Shown piece after piece: positions 1 through 6,408 of a stretch of DNA of 6,408 nucleotides. Under the pieces are notes generated by a model. The model searched no databases. It worked only from the letters and a program-made list of their open reading frames with translations, and was not told the origin of the DNA. The DNA comes from an uncultured Porphyromonas sp. (GTDB taxonomy: Bacteria; Bacteroidota; Bacteroidia; Bacteroidales; Porphyromonadaceae), in the NCBI GenBank assembly GCA_945965245.1, contig CAMFNC010000140.1:1-6408 (forward strand), written 5' to 3'. Within the stretch, counting starts at the first letter, position 1, and each line of letters starts with the position of its first letter. The position numbers were made by a program, and so were the translations under genes.

Positions 1-66
1 GATGCCGAATTTGCCCAATACGAAAAAGATTTGGAAAAATACAAGAAAGAACACGGCATCGTGTAA
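1..66 (+). CDS. C-terminal end of an unidentified protein (partial)
   Basis: Frame 1 is open from the first base and ends at TAA 64-66, giving a 21-residue tail, DAEFAQYEKDLEKYKKEHGIV by the start and end of its reading (D1 to V21). It is rich in Lys and Glu and looks like a charged, probably helical C-terminus. The start and nearly all of the gene lie outside the window, and the tail is too short to name a family. It points the same way as the heme-uptake genes, but the 110-base gap and hairpin that follow suggest it belongs to a separate transcription unit. Confidence 0.7.
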   Translation, partial: DAEFAQYEKDLEKYKKEHGIV

Positions 67-98
67 ATATCCTGTTTCAGATTAGTGAATGATGAAGA

Positions 99-139
99 AC
101 GGGGATGGCTCATGGGCTTTTTCATGATGCCATCCCCGT
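99..139 (+). promoter_or_regulatory. Strong imperfect hairpin in the gap before the heme-uptake genes
   Basis: The left arm 99-114 (ACGGGGATGGCTCATG) pairs with 123-139 (CATGATGCCATCCCCGT) through 16 base pairs with one bulged T at 128. The loop 115-122 is GGCTTTTT. The right arm is followed by AATTGGGG rather than a T-run, so a standard intrinsic terminator is not obvious on either strand. It could end the upstream transcript, protect a processed 5' end, or be a leader structure for the operon. An in-frame ATG at 105 lies inside the left arm, so that start would be sequestered in RNA. The structure is directly visible; its role is inferred. Confidence 0.6.
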
Positions 140-176
140 AATTGGGGAGCATTCCCATTGTTTTTATCACCACCGA

Positions 177-2948
177 ATGTTTTATCATCATCCGTATTTT
201 CCAGCCATACACCTGATTTTCCTCGGCCTTATCCTCCTTATCGGCTGTCATCCACTGGTGGCGCAGCAATCCGTCACGCTGCGCGGACGTGTGCTATCCG
301 TAACAGATTCCACGGCAGCACAGCCGCTACCCGGAGCCAGCATAGCTCTGCTGCAAACCGCAGACTCTACCCTGATATGCGGCACAACCAGCAATGCCGG
401 AGGACACTATACACTCCGCCTGCCACATCGACGTGGCAGACGCTATCTGCTGCGTGTATCGCACGTGGGGATGCAGACTGCATACCGAACCGTGCAGGCA
501 TCGTCAACCACATTGCAAGATATTACGCTAAGTGTAGGGGTGGAATTGCAGGGCGTGATTGTAACCCCCAATCGGCCACCAATACGTGCGGTGGGAGACA
601 CCACACTGATAGAAGCAGAGGCATTTCGAACACCGGACGGGGCTTATCTGCAAGACTTGGTGCGGCGCATCCCGGGCTTGAATTACGACAGCCGCTCGCA
701 CTCACTGACCTACAACGGCAAACCGCTGAATGAAATATATGTGAATGGTGAGGTCTTTTTCGCCGGTAATAAACAGGTGGCTCTGGAAAATCTGCCAGCA
801 GAACTTATTGCCCGGCTCAAAGTGTATAATAAAAAAACTGACCGCGAAGACTTCACCGGCATAACCGGAGGCGAAGAAAACTATGTGCTGGACCTGCAAA
901 CCAAAAAGAAACTGAACGGCACACTGATGGCCTCCGTGACCACAGGAATGGGCAACCACCACAAATACAACCACGAACTGACCGCCAACTACTTCAGACA
1001 AGGGGGCGAAAATCTATCCTTGACCGGTTCTCTGGGAAATACGAAAATCACATCGGACTACGACCGAAATAGAGCCATGTTGGGAGCACTGAACTTTACT
1101 CGAAAACCCACATCGCATCTGACCCTGAACGGCAACGTATATGCCGGCAACGAACGGCGCGGCGAACGTAATGCCACCTACCAAGAGCAATATTTGCTTT
1201 CGGAGTCACAAAGCATCTATCGGACTGGATTTCAAAACCAACAAAATCAAAATGTGAATGCTATGCTGAAATTGTTATACCGCATGGATAGCAAAATGAT
1301 GATGACATGGGAAGGAACATTCCTGCATAACGGCAATAACAATCTATCAGACTCCCGACAAGCCGCATACCACACGCCCATTTCGCTTCCGGAGGGAACC
1401 AATCCGCTTTGGCCATGGGATTTCCTCGGCACACAGCCATCCTCGCTCTACGAACAGACAGGCTTAATCCGAAGCAATACAGCCAATGGCTCCTATGCAA
1501 CCCATATCGGCATCAATTATCGGCTGAACGAAAAAGGAAGCACCTTGGGTATAGAGGGTCGATACAGATATGGCAATAGTAAGGCAAATCAGTTTGCCCA
1601 CAACTCCATTGTTTATCATCGGCTGAAAAAAAACGAAGGATTAGACTCTGTACTCCGGCGAAATCTGTATCGCGATGCTCCGCAAACCAACAGACAATAT
1701 GAACTAACGGCTGTATGGACGCAACCACTGGCCAAGCACCTGCGCATGCAGCTATCCGCTACGCTGCAATCGGCACACACTGCAAGCAGGCGCAGCGTGT
1801 ACGACCTGACACCATGGGAATTGCCATCAGACGGCACGCTGCCGGAACATTGGGAGACCGCTCTGACGGACAGCCTAAGCGACCGACATGACAGCCAAAC
1901 GGATAAGTTCATACATAAAATCCGAATGAACTACCATCGCGCCGGCTGGAACGTGCTGGCGGAAATAACGGCAGCCTCGCAAAGGCAGACGCTGCACCGC
2001 CAAAGAGGTACTACCACAGCAGACACCACCCTGCGGAATATGCAGTGGAACGCATCCATGCAAATCAATGGGAAATGGGGCGCAAACGCCATCCGAGCCA
2101 CTTACAACAGTTATTCCCAACATCCCAATCCTGCGCTACTATTATCGCTGCCCGATCTAAGCAATCCGATGAACATTCATCTGGGCAATAAGGATTTGAA
2201 ACCCTCTTATACTCACAGTCTGCGCATCCAATGGGACAATCCGAAAGCAGGCTTTTACGCCCAATCCGAATGGCAGCAAGAGTTTAACGGCATCACCTAC
2301 GCTTCTGTATATGATCCCAAGAGCGGCGGACGCACGTCCTTTCCTATAAATGTATCCGGAAACAAGCTACTGAACGGCACTATGCGCTATACAAAACTAC
2401 TGCACAAGGTTATTCTGACGCTGCAAGGCGATGGCAGATGGCATAGGCAAGTGGGAATGATTGGAGAAGTAATGGGCAAACCGCTCTCCACAAGCATAAC
2501 CGATACGTATGGTATAAACGCCAAGCTGGCTTTGAGCTATCAGAGAGATTGGGGCGGTATGATGCTCTCGGCAGACAGACAGTGGGACAAGCATACCAAC
2601 TCCATACACCACACATCCATCCGCCAGCAGGATTATACACTGGAGGGCAATGCCTTTGCCGAATTGCCTCTGGATCTACAGACGGAAACGCATCTGTATT
2701 ATGTCCGACAAACGGGCAATCGTTTGGATGGGATGGAACAGAGTCTTCCGGTATGGGACATGTCTGTTTCATGGCGTTTCCTGCGGAAGAAGCAGGCACG
2801 CATCACGCTGGCATGGACAGATATATTGCAGGGCAAACGAAACTACAGCCGCCAAGCCTCCTCCACCGGATATCACGAAAACCACTCGCAGCAGGTGGGC
2901 AGCTACTTCTTGCTCTCTTTTACCTATCGACTGAATATTCAACAATAA
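177..2948 (+). CDS. TonB-dependent-receptor-like outer-membrane beta-barrel protein
   Basis: From ATG 177 the protein has 923 residues. Residues 1-29 form a signal peptide with a long hydrophobic core (HLIFLGLILLIG) and likely cleavage near LVA|QQ; LIGC at 21-24 also fits a lipobox. A carboxypeptidase-regulatory-like domain spans about 33-121. A weak TonB-box-like LQGVIVTP lies at 124-131, a plug-like domain at about 134-244 (NGKPLNEIYVNG at 180-191, LPAELIARLKVY at 206-217, DFTGI at 225-229), and the remainder is barrel with alternating polar and aromatic strands ending SFTYRLNI. The plug matches the Bacteroidetes barrel family resembling Pfam OMP_b-brl_3, usually of unknown substrate, not classical siderophore receptors. 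Its position before the HmuR/HmuY-like pair suggests a heme- or iron-linked role, which is inference. An in-frame ATG at 105 would add 24 histidine-rich residues; it was rejected because it sits in the hairpin and pushes the hydrophobic core far from the N-terminus. The signal peptide n-region from 177 lacks Lys and Arg, which leaves some doubt about the start. Confidence 0.88.
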   Translation: MFYHHPYFPAIHLIFLGLILLIGCHPLVAQQSVTLRGRVLSVTDSTAAQPLPGASIALLQTADSTLICGTTSNAGGHYTLRLPHRRGRRYLLRVSHVGMQTAYRTVQASSTTLQDITLSVGVELQGVIVTPNRPPIRAVGDTTLIEAEAFRTPDGAYLQDLVRRIPGLNYDSRSHSLTYNGKPLNEIYVNGEVFFAGNKQVALENLPAELIARLKVYNKKTDREDFTGITGGEENYVLDLQTKKKLNGTLMASVTTGMGNHHKYNHELTANYFRQGGENLSLTGSLGNTKITSDYDRNRAMLGALNFTRKPTSHLTLNGNVYAGNERRGERNATYQEQYLLSESQSIYRTGFQNQQNQNVNAMLKLLYRMDSKMMMTWEGTFLHNGNNNLSDSRQAAYHTPISLPEGTNPLWPWDFLGTQPSSLYEQTGLIRSNTANGSYATHIGINYRLNEKGSTLGIEGRYRYGNSKANQFAHNSIVYHRLKKNEGLDSVLRRNLYRDAPQTNRQYELTAVWTQPLAKHLRMQLSATLQSAHTASRRSVYDLTPWELPSDGTLPEHWETALTDSLSDRHDSQTDKFIHKIRMNYHRAGWNVLAEITAASQRQTLHRQRGTTTADTTLRNMQWNASMQINGKWGANAIRATYNSYSQHPNPALLLSLPDLSNPMNIHLGNKDLKPSYTHSLRIQWDNPKAGFYAQSEWQQEFNGITYASVYDPKSGGRTSFPINVSGNKLLNGTMRYTKLLHKVILTLQGDGRWHRQVGMIGEVMGKPLSTSITDTYGINAKLALSYQRDWGGMMLSADRQWDKHTNSIHHTSIRQQDYTLEGNAFAELPLDLQTETHLYYVRQTGNRLDGMEQSLPVWDMSVSWRFLRKKQARITLAWTDILQGKRNYSRQASSTGYHENHSQQVGSYFLLSFTYRLNIQQ

Positions 2949-2980
2949 TAAAATCAGATAAATAATTGAAAAAGTATTCG

Positions 2981-5350
2981 ATGATGAAATTTTTACTCCG
3001 ACGATTATCGCTTTGTGTGCTTTGGAGCATGGTCTGTGGTATGGCCTTATACGCCGCACAGCCGTACAAGGTGCAACTGACGGTGCTGGAAAAAGGCACG
3101 CGTCTGCCCCTTATTTCCGCTACGGTGACGTTTGCCGACAATGCCGAACTCAAACAACCACACTATGCCATCACGGATCGCTATGGTAAAGTGACGATAG
3201 AGATACCCACAGGCAAACCATGCCATTACAAGGTTTCTTATGCCGGATTCATTTCCCAAACCGGGCTGCTGGATGGCAGCCGGCGAAGTCTGACACTATA
3301 TCTGCAAGAGGATGCTATCGGATTGGAAGATGTGGTGGTAACAGGCTCACGCTCCTCACGGCCTGTAAAGCTATCGCCCATCACCACCCAGGTTATCAGC
3401 GGCAAGGCTATGGTGGAGGCAGGCTATGGCAATTTGCAACAAGTGCTGCAACAAGAAACACCGGGGCTGAACATCCAAAAAGTGGGCTTCGGCAATGAAA
3501 TTAGCATGCAGGGACTGGATGCCCGCCACGTGCTTTTCCTAATGGACGGAGAACGTATGACAGGCGATATGGCAGGCAATCTGGACTATGAGCGGTTTAA
3601 CCTCCATGCCATAGACCGCATCGAAATAGTCAAAGGAGCCAGCAGCACACTATACGGTTCGCGAGCTTCGGGGGCAGTAATCAATCTGATTACCAAAAAG
3701 CCACTGCAACCCCTGATTATAGATGCCGGCGTACGCTATGGGCAGATGAATGAGCGGAATTACAGCAAACCGCATCCCAAAGACTTTCTCTATATGTTCG
3801 AAAAGCATGCCGACTATCCCAATCTGCAAGCATGGGTATCGGCAGGAGGGCGCGCCGGAGCAGTGTCTTCGCAGACGGATGTGTGGTATAGCCAGAGTGA
3901 TGCCTTTTATTTGTATCAGAAAGAAAACGACCGTAAGGTCTATACGCGTGAAGCCAACCCCTTCTTAGACAAAGATATCGTCATCGAGAGCCGTCTGGCA
4001 CGTCCTCCCATGGGCATAGAGGGTACACAGCACCTATCGGCATCGCAAAAACTCTATTACGAGCCTTCTGACAGATTTCGAATGCAGACCTATGGCACGG
4101 CTTTTTGGATGAATCAGTTCGACCTGGTACAGGATTTGGTTTTTACCCAAAGTCGGGATTACACCGTCGGAGCCAAAGCCACATACAGTTTGGATAACTA
4201 TTTTACGGTAACAGCCAGCCTACACACCGATTTCTACGACCGCTTCAAGCGACACGAACGGCGTGATGAGCAGCGCAAAGTATATAAGAGCCGCATCCTG
4301 CAACCACGCCTGACCATCACCAGCAAGTATTTCAAGGGGCACGACCTGATTTTCGGCATCGAGCATTTCACGGATGAATTGACCAGCGACCGCTTTGTCA
4401 ATCGCAAAATGACCTCGCGTGCACTGAAAGAAACGGAGTATTTCTTGCAAGATGAATGGCAAATCACCCCCCGATGGATGATCTCTTCGGGTATTCGCAC
4501 CAATTTTTCACGCCAATTCGGATTTATGTGGATGCCCAAAGTGGCAGTGAAATTTTCGCCCAATAAGCAATGGAGTCTGCGTGCCAATTACTCGCGCGGA
4601 TACCGTTCGCCAAGCATCAAAGAGCTGTTTTTCAATTGGGACCATCTCGGCATGTTTATGATCAAAGGCAATGAATACCTGAAACCGGAAACCAACAACT
4701 ACGTATCGTTGGGCGCGGAATACTCTAATGACCGCATCTTTATCAACACCACCCTATACGGCAACTTCTTTCGCAAAAAAATAGAAGGAGTGTGGCGCAT
4801 CTATGACATGCAGTACAATTTCGAATACACCAATCTGGGACATCAAAACCTAATTGGAACCGAGGTTCTCTCCAGATGGAAACTGGGAGCCGGATTTTCA
4901 CTCAATGCCTCATATTCATACGTTAATGTGAGTCTTCATGACGGCATACGCATCAATTCCACATCACCTCATGCAGCCACAGGAGGATTGGAATATCGTC
5001 TCCGACGCTCCAATTATCAACTCACAGGCAGTTTTACCACATCAATTATGGGCAAAAAATCCTTTGACGTACAAGACCGTGTATATGTGGAAAAGGAGGG
5101 ACGCAGTCGCGATGCTTACTTCCGCTGCATGCTGCCGGCGTATGCACTGTGCAATGTGAGCGTATCGCAGACTTTCTATAACAAAGTGCGCCTTACCGTG
5201 GGGGTGGACAATGTATTCAATTACAAACCCACCACACTGGGCGCAGGGCTGACAGCATTTAATATCCCTGCCACCACAGGAGCACGTGCTCACGTGCAAT
5301 TGGAATTCAAAATCAATGAATTTATTAACCAACTGACCAGAAGAAAATAA
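2981..5350 (+). CDS. hmuR: HmuR-like TonB-dependent heme receptor
   Basis: This outer-membrane transporter probably imports heme using TonB/ExbBD energy. From ATG 2981 it has 789 residues: signal peptide about 1-25 (FLLRRLSLCVLW then ALYAAQ), carboxypeptidase-regulatory-like domain about 29-110, TonB box EDVVVTG at 116-122, plug about 130-240 ending GSRASGAVINLITKK, then the barrel. Loop motif YRSP at 541-544, His555 and GNEY at 563-566 fall at the same offsets (0, 14, 22) that I recall for YRAP 420, His434 and NPDL 442 of P. gingivalis HmuR, which are needed for hemoprotein use. His183 in the plug (ARHVLFLMDGER) may correspond to the other heme histidine. The terminal VDNVFNY at 742-748 is typical of the last strands of such receptors. 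A TTG at 2966 would add LKKYS and leave a 17-base gap; ATG 2981 was preferred because TTG starts are rare. The HmuY-like gene begins two bases after the stop, which strongly supports the heme assignment. Exact substrate is inferred. Confidence 0.87.
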   Translation: MMKFLLRRLSLCVLWSMVCGMALYAAQPYKVQLTVLEKGTRLPLISATVTFADNAELKQPHYAITDRYGKVTIEIPTGKPCHYKVSYAGFISQTGLLDGSRRSLTLYLQEDAIGLEDVVVTGSRSSRPVKLSPITTQVISGKAMVEAGYGNLQQVLQQETPGLNIQKVGFGNEISMQGLDARHVLFLMDGERMTGDMAGNLDYERFNLHAIDRIEIVKGASSTLYGSRASGAVINLITKKPLQPLIIDAGVRYGQMNERNYSKPHPKDFLYMFEKHADYPNLQAWVSAGGRAGAVSSQTDVWYSQSDAFYLYQKENDRKVYTREANPFLDKDIVIESRLARPPMGIEGTQHLSASQKLYYEPSDRFRMQTYGTAFWMNQFDLVQDLVFTQSRDYTVGAKATYSLDNYFTVTASLHTDFYDRFKRHERRDEQRKVYKSRILQPRLTITSKYFKGHDLIFGIEHFTDELTSDRFVNRKMTSRALKETEYFLQDEWQITPRWMISSGIRTNFSRQFGFMWMPKVAVKFSPNKQWSLRANYSRGYRSPSIKELFFNWDHLGMFMIKGNEYLKPETNNYVSLGAEYSNDRIFINTTLYGNFFRKKIEGVWRIYDMQYNFEYTNLGHQNLIGTEVLSRWKLGAGFSLNASYSYVNVSLHDGIRINSTSPHAATGGLEYRLRRSNYQLTGSFTTSIMGKKSFDVQDRVYVEKEGRSRDAYFRCMLPAYALCNVSVSQTFYNKVRLTVGVDNVFNYKPTTLGAGLTAFNIPATTGARAHVQLEFKINEFINQLTRRK

Positions 5351-5352
5351 AG

Positions 5353-6069
5353 ATGAATGCAAAATTTCTGATAAAAACAGCTGGATATTTGCTGATGATG
5401 GGCTTATGCAGCTGCATACACAAGATAGAATATGATGCTCTACCCTTCGATGGCAAGATACTGCCCCGTCCCACCGGATATACATCGGGAGTAACGGATG
5501 ATTGGCTGTACTTCAATCTGCGCACCGGGCAGGTTTTCAACCGAAAAGCACCCAATCAGGAAATCAAAGAAGGCGAACAACTCACGCGCATAGACTGGGA
5601 TTTTGCCTTCTGCGGCTATCACATCCGCACCAATAGCGGTACCAGCGGTCCCGGCCGGGGCGGTGCCATAGATTTGGGAGCAGGCGAATATGACCGTTGG
5701 CAGACAGTGGCTCAACTGCCGGCTGATGCCCAATGGGTGGTGGACACGCGCGAAATCTATGTAACTTACTCACAGCGAGATTGGGCACACTATCTCTCGG
5801 TAAATCACCTGAATTTCGATGATAATCCGTGGTTTGACCCCAATAAAGGCCCTCAACAGAAACGAACGAGTGCCAACCAACTTCTGGAAAACACTATGAG
5901 CCTATCCGGACCACCGATGGTGTACACGCCGTCTTATCACACATATGTAATACGGACAGCCGATGGCAAACGGTACTTCAAACTACAAGTGGTCAGCTGG
6001 TATAACACCTATACCGAAATCGACGATACGGGCGGACAACTCAGCTACTATATAGACGAACTGAAATAG
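5353..6069 (+). CDS. hmuY: HmuY-family heme-binding lipoprotein
   Basis: The protein has 238 residues. Its short signal peptide (MNAKFLIKTAGYLLMMGLCS) ends in lipobox LCSC, with Cys21 the predicted lipidated residue; surface or outer-membrane anchoring follows from the family. The core signature is DWDFAFCGYHIRTNSGTSG at 81-99 followed by a glycine-rich GRGGAID, and the late strands YVIRTADGKRYFKLQVVSWY at 198-217 also match the HmuY family. In P. gingivalis HmuY binds heme through His134 and His166, whereas several Bacteroidetes relatives use methionines. Here His152, Met182, Met189 and His196 are the candidate ligands; the only mature-part methionines are 182 and 189. Its ATG lies two bases after the receptor stop in a purine-rich AAAATAAAG context, so translation is probably coupled. 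Family assignment is strong; ligand assignment is tentative. The usual family length is a little over 200 residues, so the gene appears intact. Confidence 0.88.
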   Translation: MNAKFLIKTAGYLLMMGLCSCIHKIEYDALPFDGKILPRPTGYTSGVTDDWLYFNLRTGQVFNRKAPNQEIKEGEQLTRIDWDFAFCGYHIRTNSGTSGPGRGGAIDLGAGEYDRWQTVAQLPADAQWVVDTREIYVTYSQRDWAHYLSVNHLNFDDNPWFDPNKGPQQKRTSANQLLENTMSLSGPPMVYTPSYHTYVIRTADGKRYFKLQVVSWYNTYTEIDDTGGQLSYYIDELK

Positions 6070-6099
6070 CCACATCATATCGCAATCCGATAATATGAA

Positions 6100-6137
6100 C
6101 TGCCCCCCAAAAGTTATAAAAAACTTTTGGGGGGCAG
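6100..6137 (+). terminator. Perfect 16-bp inverted repeat after the hmuY-like gene, probable terminator
   Basis: CTGCCCCCCAAAAGTT (6100-6115) is an exact reverse complement of AACTTTTGGGGGGCAG (6122-6137), with the 6-base loop ATAAAA. It starts 31 bases after the stop codon of the operon's last gene. The sequence after it (CTACCTTTCTCTT) is pyrimidine-rich but has no clean T-run. The stem is strong enough to stall polymerase or block 3' exonucleases on either strand. The arm sequence also resembles the ends of some IS3-type insertion sequences, so the hairpin may have a mobile-element origin. Confidence 0.65.
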
Positions 6138-6254
6138 CTACCTTTCTCTTGGGGAACTATCAGCGGAAAGGGCATTAGGGAGAGGATTGAAGGTAAGTGA
6201 ATGGAAATGAGAGGGATTTGCACCATATCTCGGTGGTTTGCATAATGAGGTAAA

Positions 6255-6282
6255 GTGCAGAAGATGTGGATTTGTGCAGAAG
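6255..6282 (+). repeat. Direct repeat of GTGCAGAAG
   Basis: The 9-mer GTGCAGAAG occurs at 6255-6263 and again at 6274-6282, with starts 19 bases apart. It is directly visible. Function is unknown; two nine-base copies could be coincidence, though they lie next to another repeat cluster. Confidence 0.4.
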
Positions 6283-6285
6283 TTC

Positions 6286-6365
6286 CGTTACCAAATCGTT
6301 AGCCCATTTTCCGAGTGGTAACGAGGAGGTAGGAGAAGGTAACCGACAGAAGAGTGTTCGGTAAC
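6286..6365 (+). repeat. Cluster of GGTAAC repeats, one inverted and three direct
   Basis: GGTAAC is present at 6317-6322, 6338-6343 and 6360-6365, with starts 21 and 22 bases apart, or about two helical turns. An inverted copy lies at 6287-6292, and with flanking bases it forms an 8-bp inverted repeat, CGTTACCA (6286-6293) against TGGTAACG (6316-6323). This spacing would place protein sites on one face of DNA. An operator for a gene to the right or left is possible but unproven. Confidence 0.4.
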
Positions 6366-6393
6366 TATCTTTTCTTTCATTATGGTGCTGATG

Positions 6394-6408
6394 CATTGTG
6401 ACACAATG
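6394..6408. promoter_or_regulatory. 15-bp perfect palindrome at the window edge, possible operator
   Basis: CATTGTG (6394-6400), a central A, and CACAATG (6402-6408) form a perfect 7-bp-arm palindrome that ends exactly at the last base, so it may extend further. Its size suits a dimeric regulator. The TTGTG/CACAA half-sites vaguely recall CRP/FNR-type sites, but the spacing is not that of the classical sites. Regulator and target are unknown. Confidence 0.3.

Larger units (their letters stand above)
6138..6408. other. Non-coding stretch with no convincing gene
   Basis: All six frames are broken into short pieces here. The longest is a minus-strand 73-residue frame (6175-6396) with a Ser/Leu/Thr-rich composition and no recognisable motif. 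A plus-strand frame at 6211-6321 reads 36 residues containing CRRCGF but has no ATG. What can be seen instead are short direct and inverted repeats built on GGTAAC and GTGCAGAAG, and a palindrome at the right edge, described separately. It could be a regulatory region for a gene beyond the window or a decayed remnant. Confidence 0.55.

Noticed and set aside
105..176. ATG at 105 as the start of the first receptor gene
   Set aside because: It is buried in a stable hairpin and would place the signal-peptide core after about 36 residues. ATG 177 gives a normal signal peptide. The alternative is kept as a finding, not as the call.
67..176. Promoter for the operon
   Set aside because: No pair resembling the TTTG and TAnnTTTG elements is present at proper spacing. 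A promoter is expected here but cannot be placed.
177..284. Lipoprotein status of the first receptor from LIGC at residues 21-24
   Set aside because: The motif fits loosely, but the following LVAQQ is a normal signal peptidase I site for such receptors, so lipidation is not called.
2410..2799. Minus-strand 129-residue frame inside the first receptor gene
   Set aside because: It is the opposite-strand shadow of a well-supported barrel domain, with Cys- and Pro-rich, protein-unlike composition.
2966..2980. TTG at 2966 as the start of the HmuR-like receptor
   Set aside because: TTG starts are uncommon and ATG 2981 (or 2984) already gives a complete signal peptide. It cannot be excluded, since it would add a basic LKKYS.
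5042..5485. Minus-strand 147-residue frame across the receptor/HmuY-like junction
   Set aside because: It lies antisense to two well-supported genes and has no recognisable domain.
6217..6274. Bacteroides-type promoter (TTTG at 6237-6240 with TGGATTTG at 6267-6274)
   Set aside because: The spacing between the two elements is 26 bases against the usual 19-21, and the -7 element has a mismatch.
6288..6380. Minus-strand 30-residue frame starting MKEKIVTEHSS
   Set aside because: It is too short to judge and is built largely on the GGTAAC repeats, with no other support.
6175..6396. Minus-strand 73-residue open frame starting MHQHHNERK
   Set aside because: There is no family signature or clear upstream signal, the composition is biased, and it overlaps the repeat cluster.

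Overview
The window reads as a Bacteroidales chromosome segment (Porphyromonas/Tannerella/Bacteroides relatives). The reasons are two outer-membrane receptors that each begin with a carboxypeptidase-regulatory-like domain, a HmuY-family lipoprotein (a family known from Bacteroidetes), AT-rich rather than Shine-Dalgarno-like sequence before the starts, and roughly half G+C. The genus cannot be fixed from this sequence alone.

Layout: the last 21 codons of an unidentified gene (1-66) are followed by a 110-base gap holding a strong imperfect hairpin (99-139). Three plus-strand genes then run closely spaced: a large TonB-dependent-receptor-like beta-barrel protein (177-2948), a HmuR-like TonB-dependent heme receptor (2981-5350) and a HmuY-like heme-binding lipoprotein (5353-6069). 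The gaps are 32 bases (or 17 with an alternative TTG start) and 2 bases, so one transcript is very likely. A perfect 16-bp inverted repeat (6100-6137) follows the last gene and probably ends the transcript. The remaining 271 bases hold no convincing gene but do contain short phased repeats and a 15-bp palindrome at the window edge.

How the genes work together (family knowledge plus inference): in Porphyromonas gingivalis, HmuY captures heme outside the cell and passes it to HmuR, which imports it using TonB energy. Here the pair is in the order R then Y, the reverse of hmuYR, and is preceded by a second barrel protein of a different family. The hmuSTUV-type genes of the P. gingivalis operon are absent from the window. 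The points most worth a second look are the unassigned first barrel protein, its histidine-rich alternative N-terminus that overlaps a hairpin, the altered heme motifs in the receptor, and the heme ligands of the HmuY-like protein.
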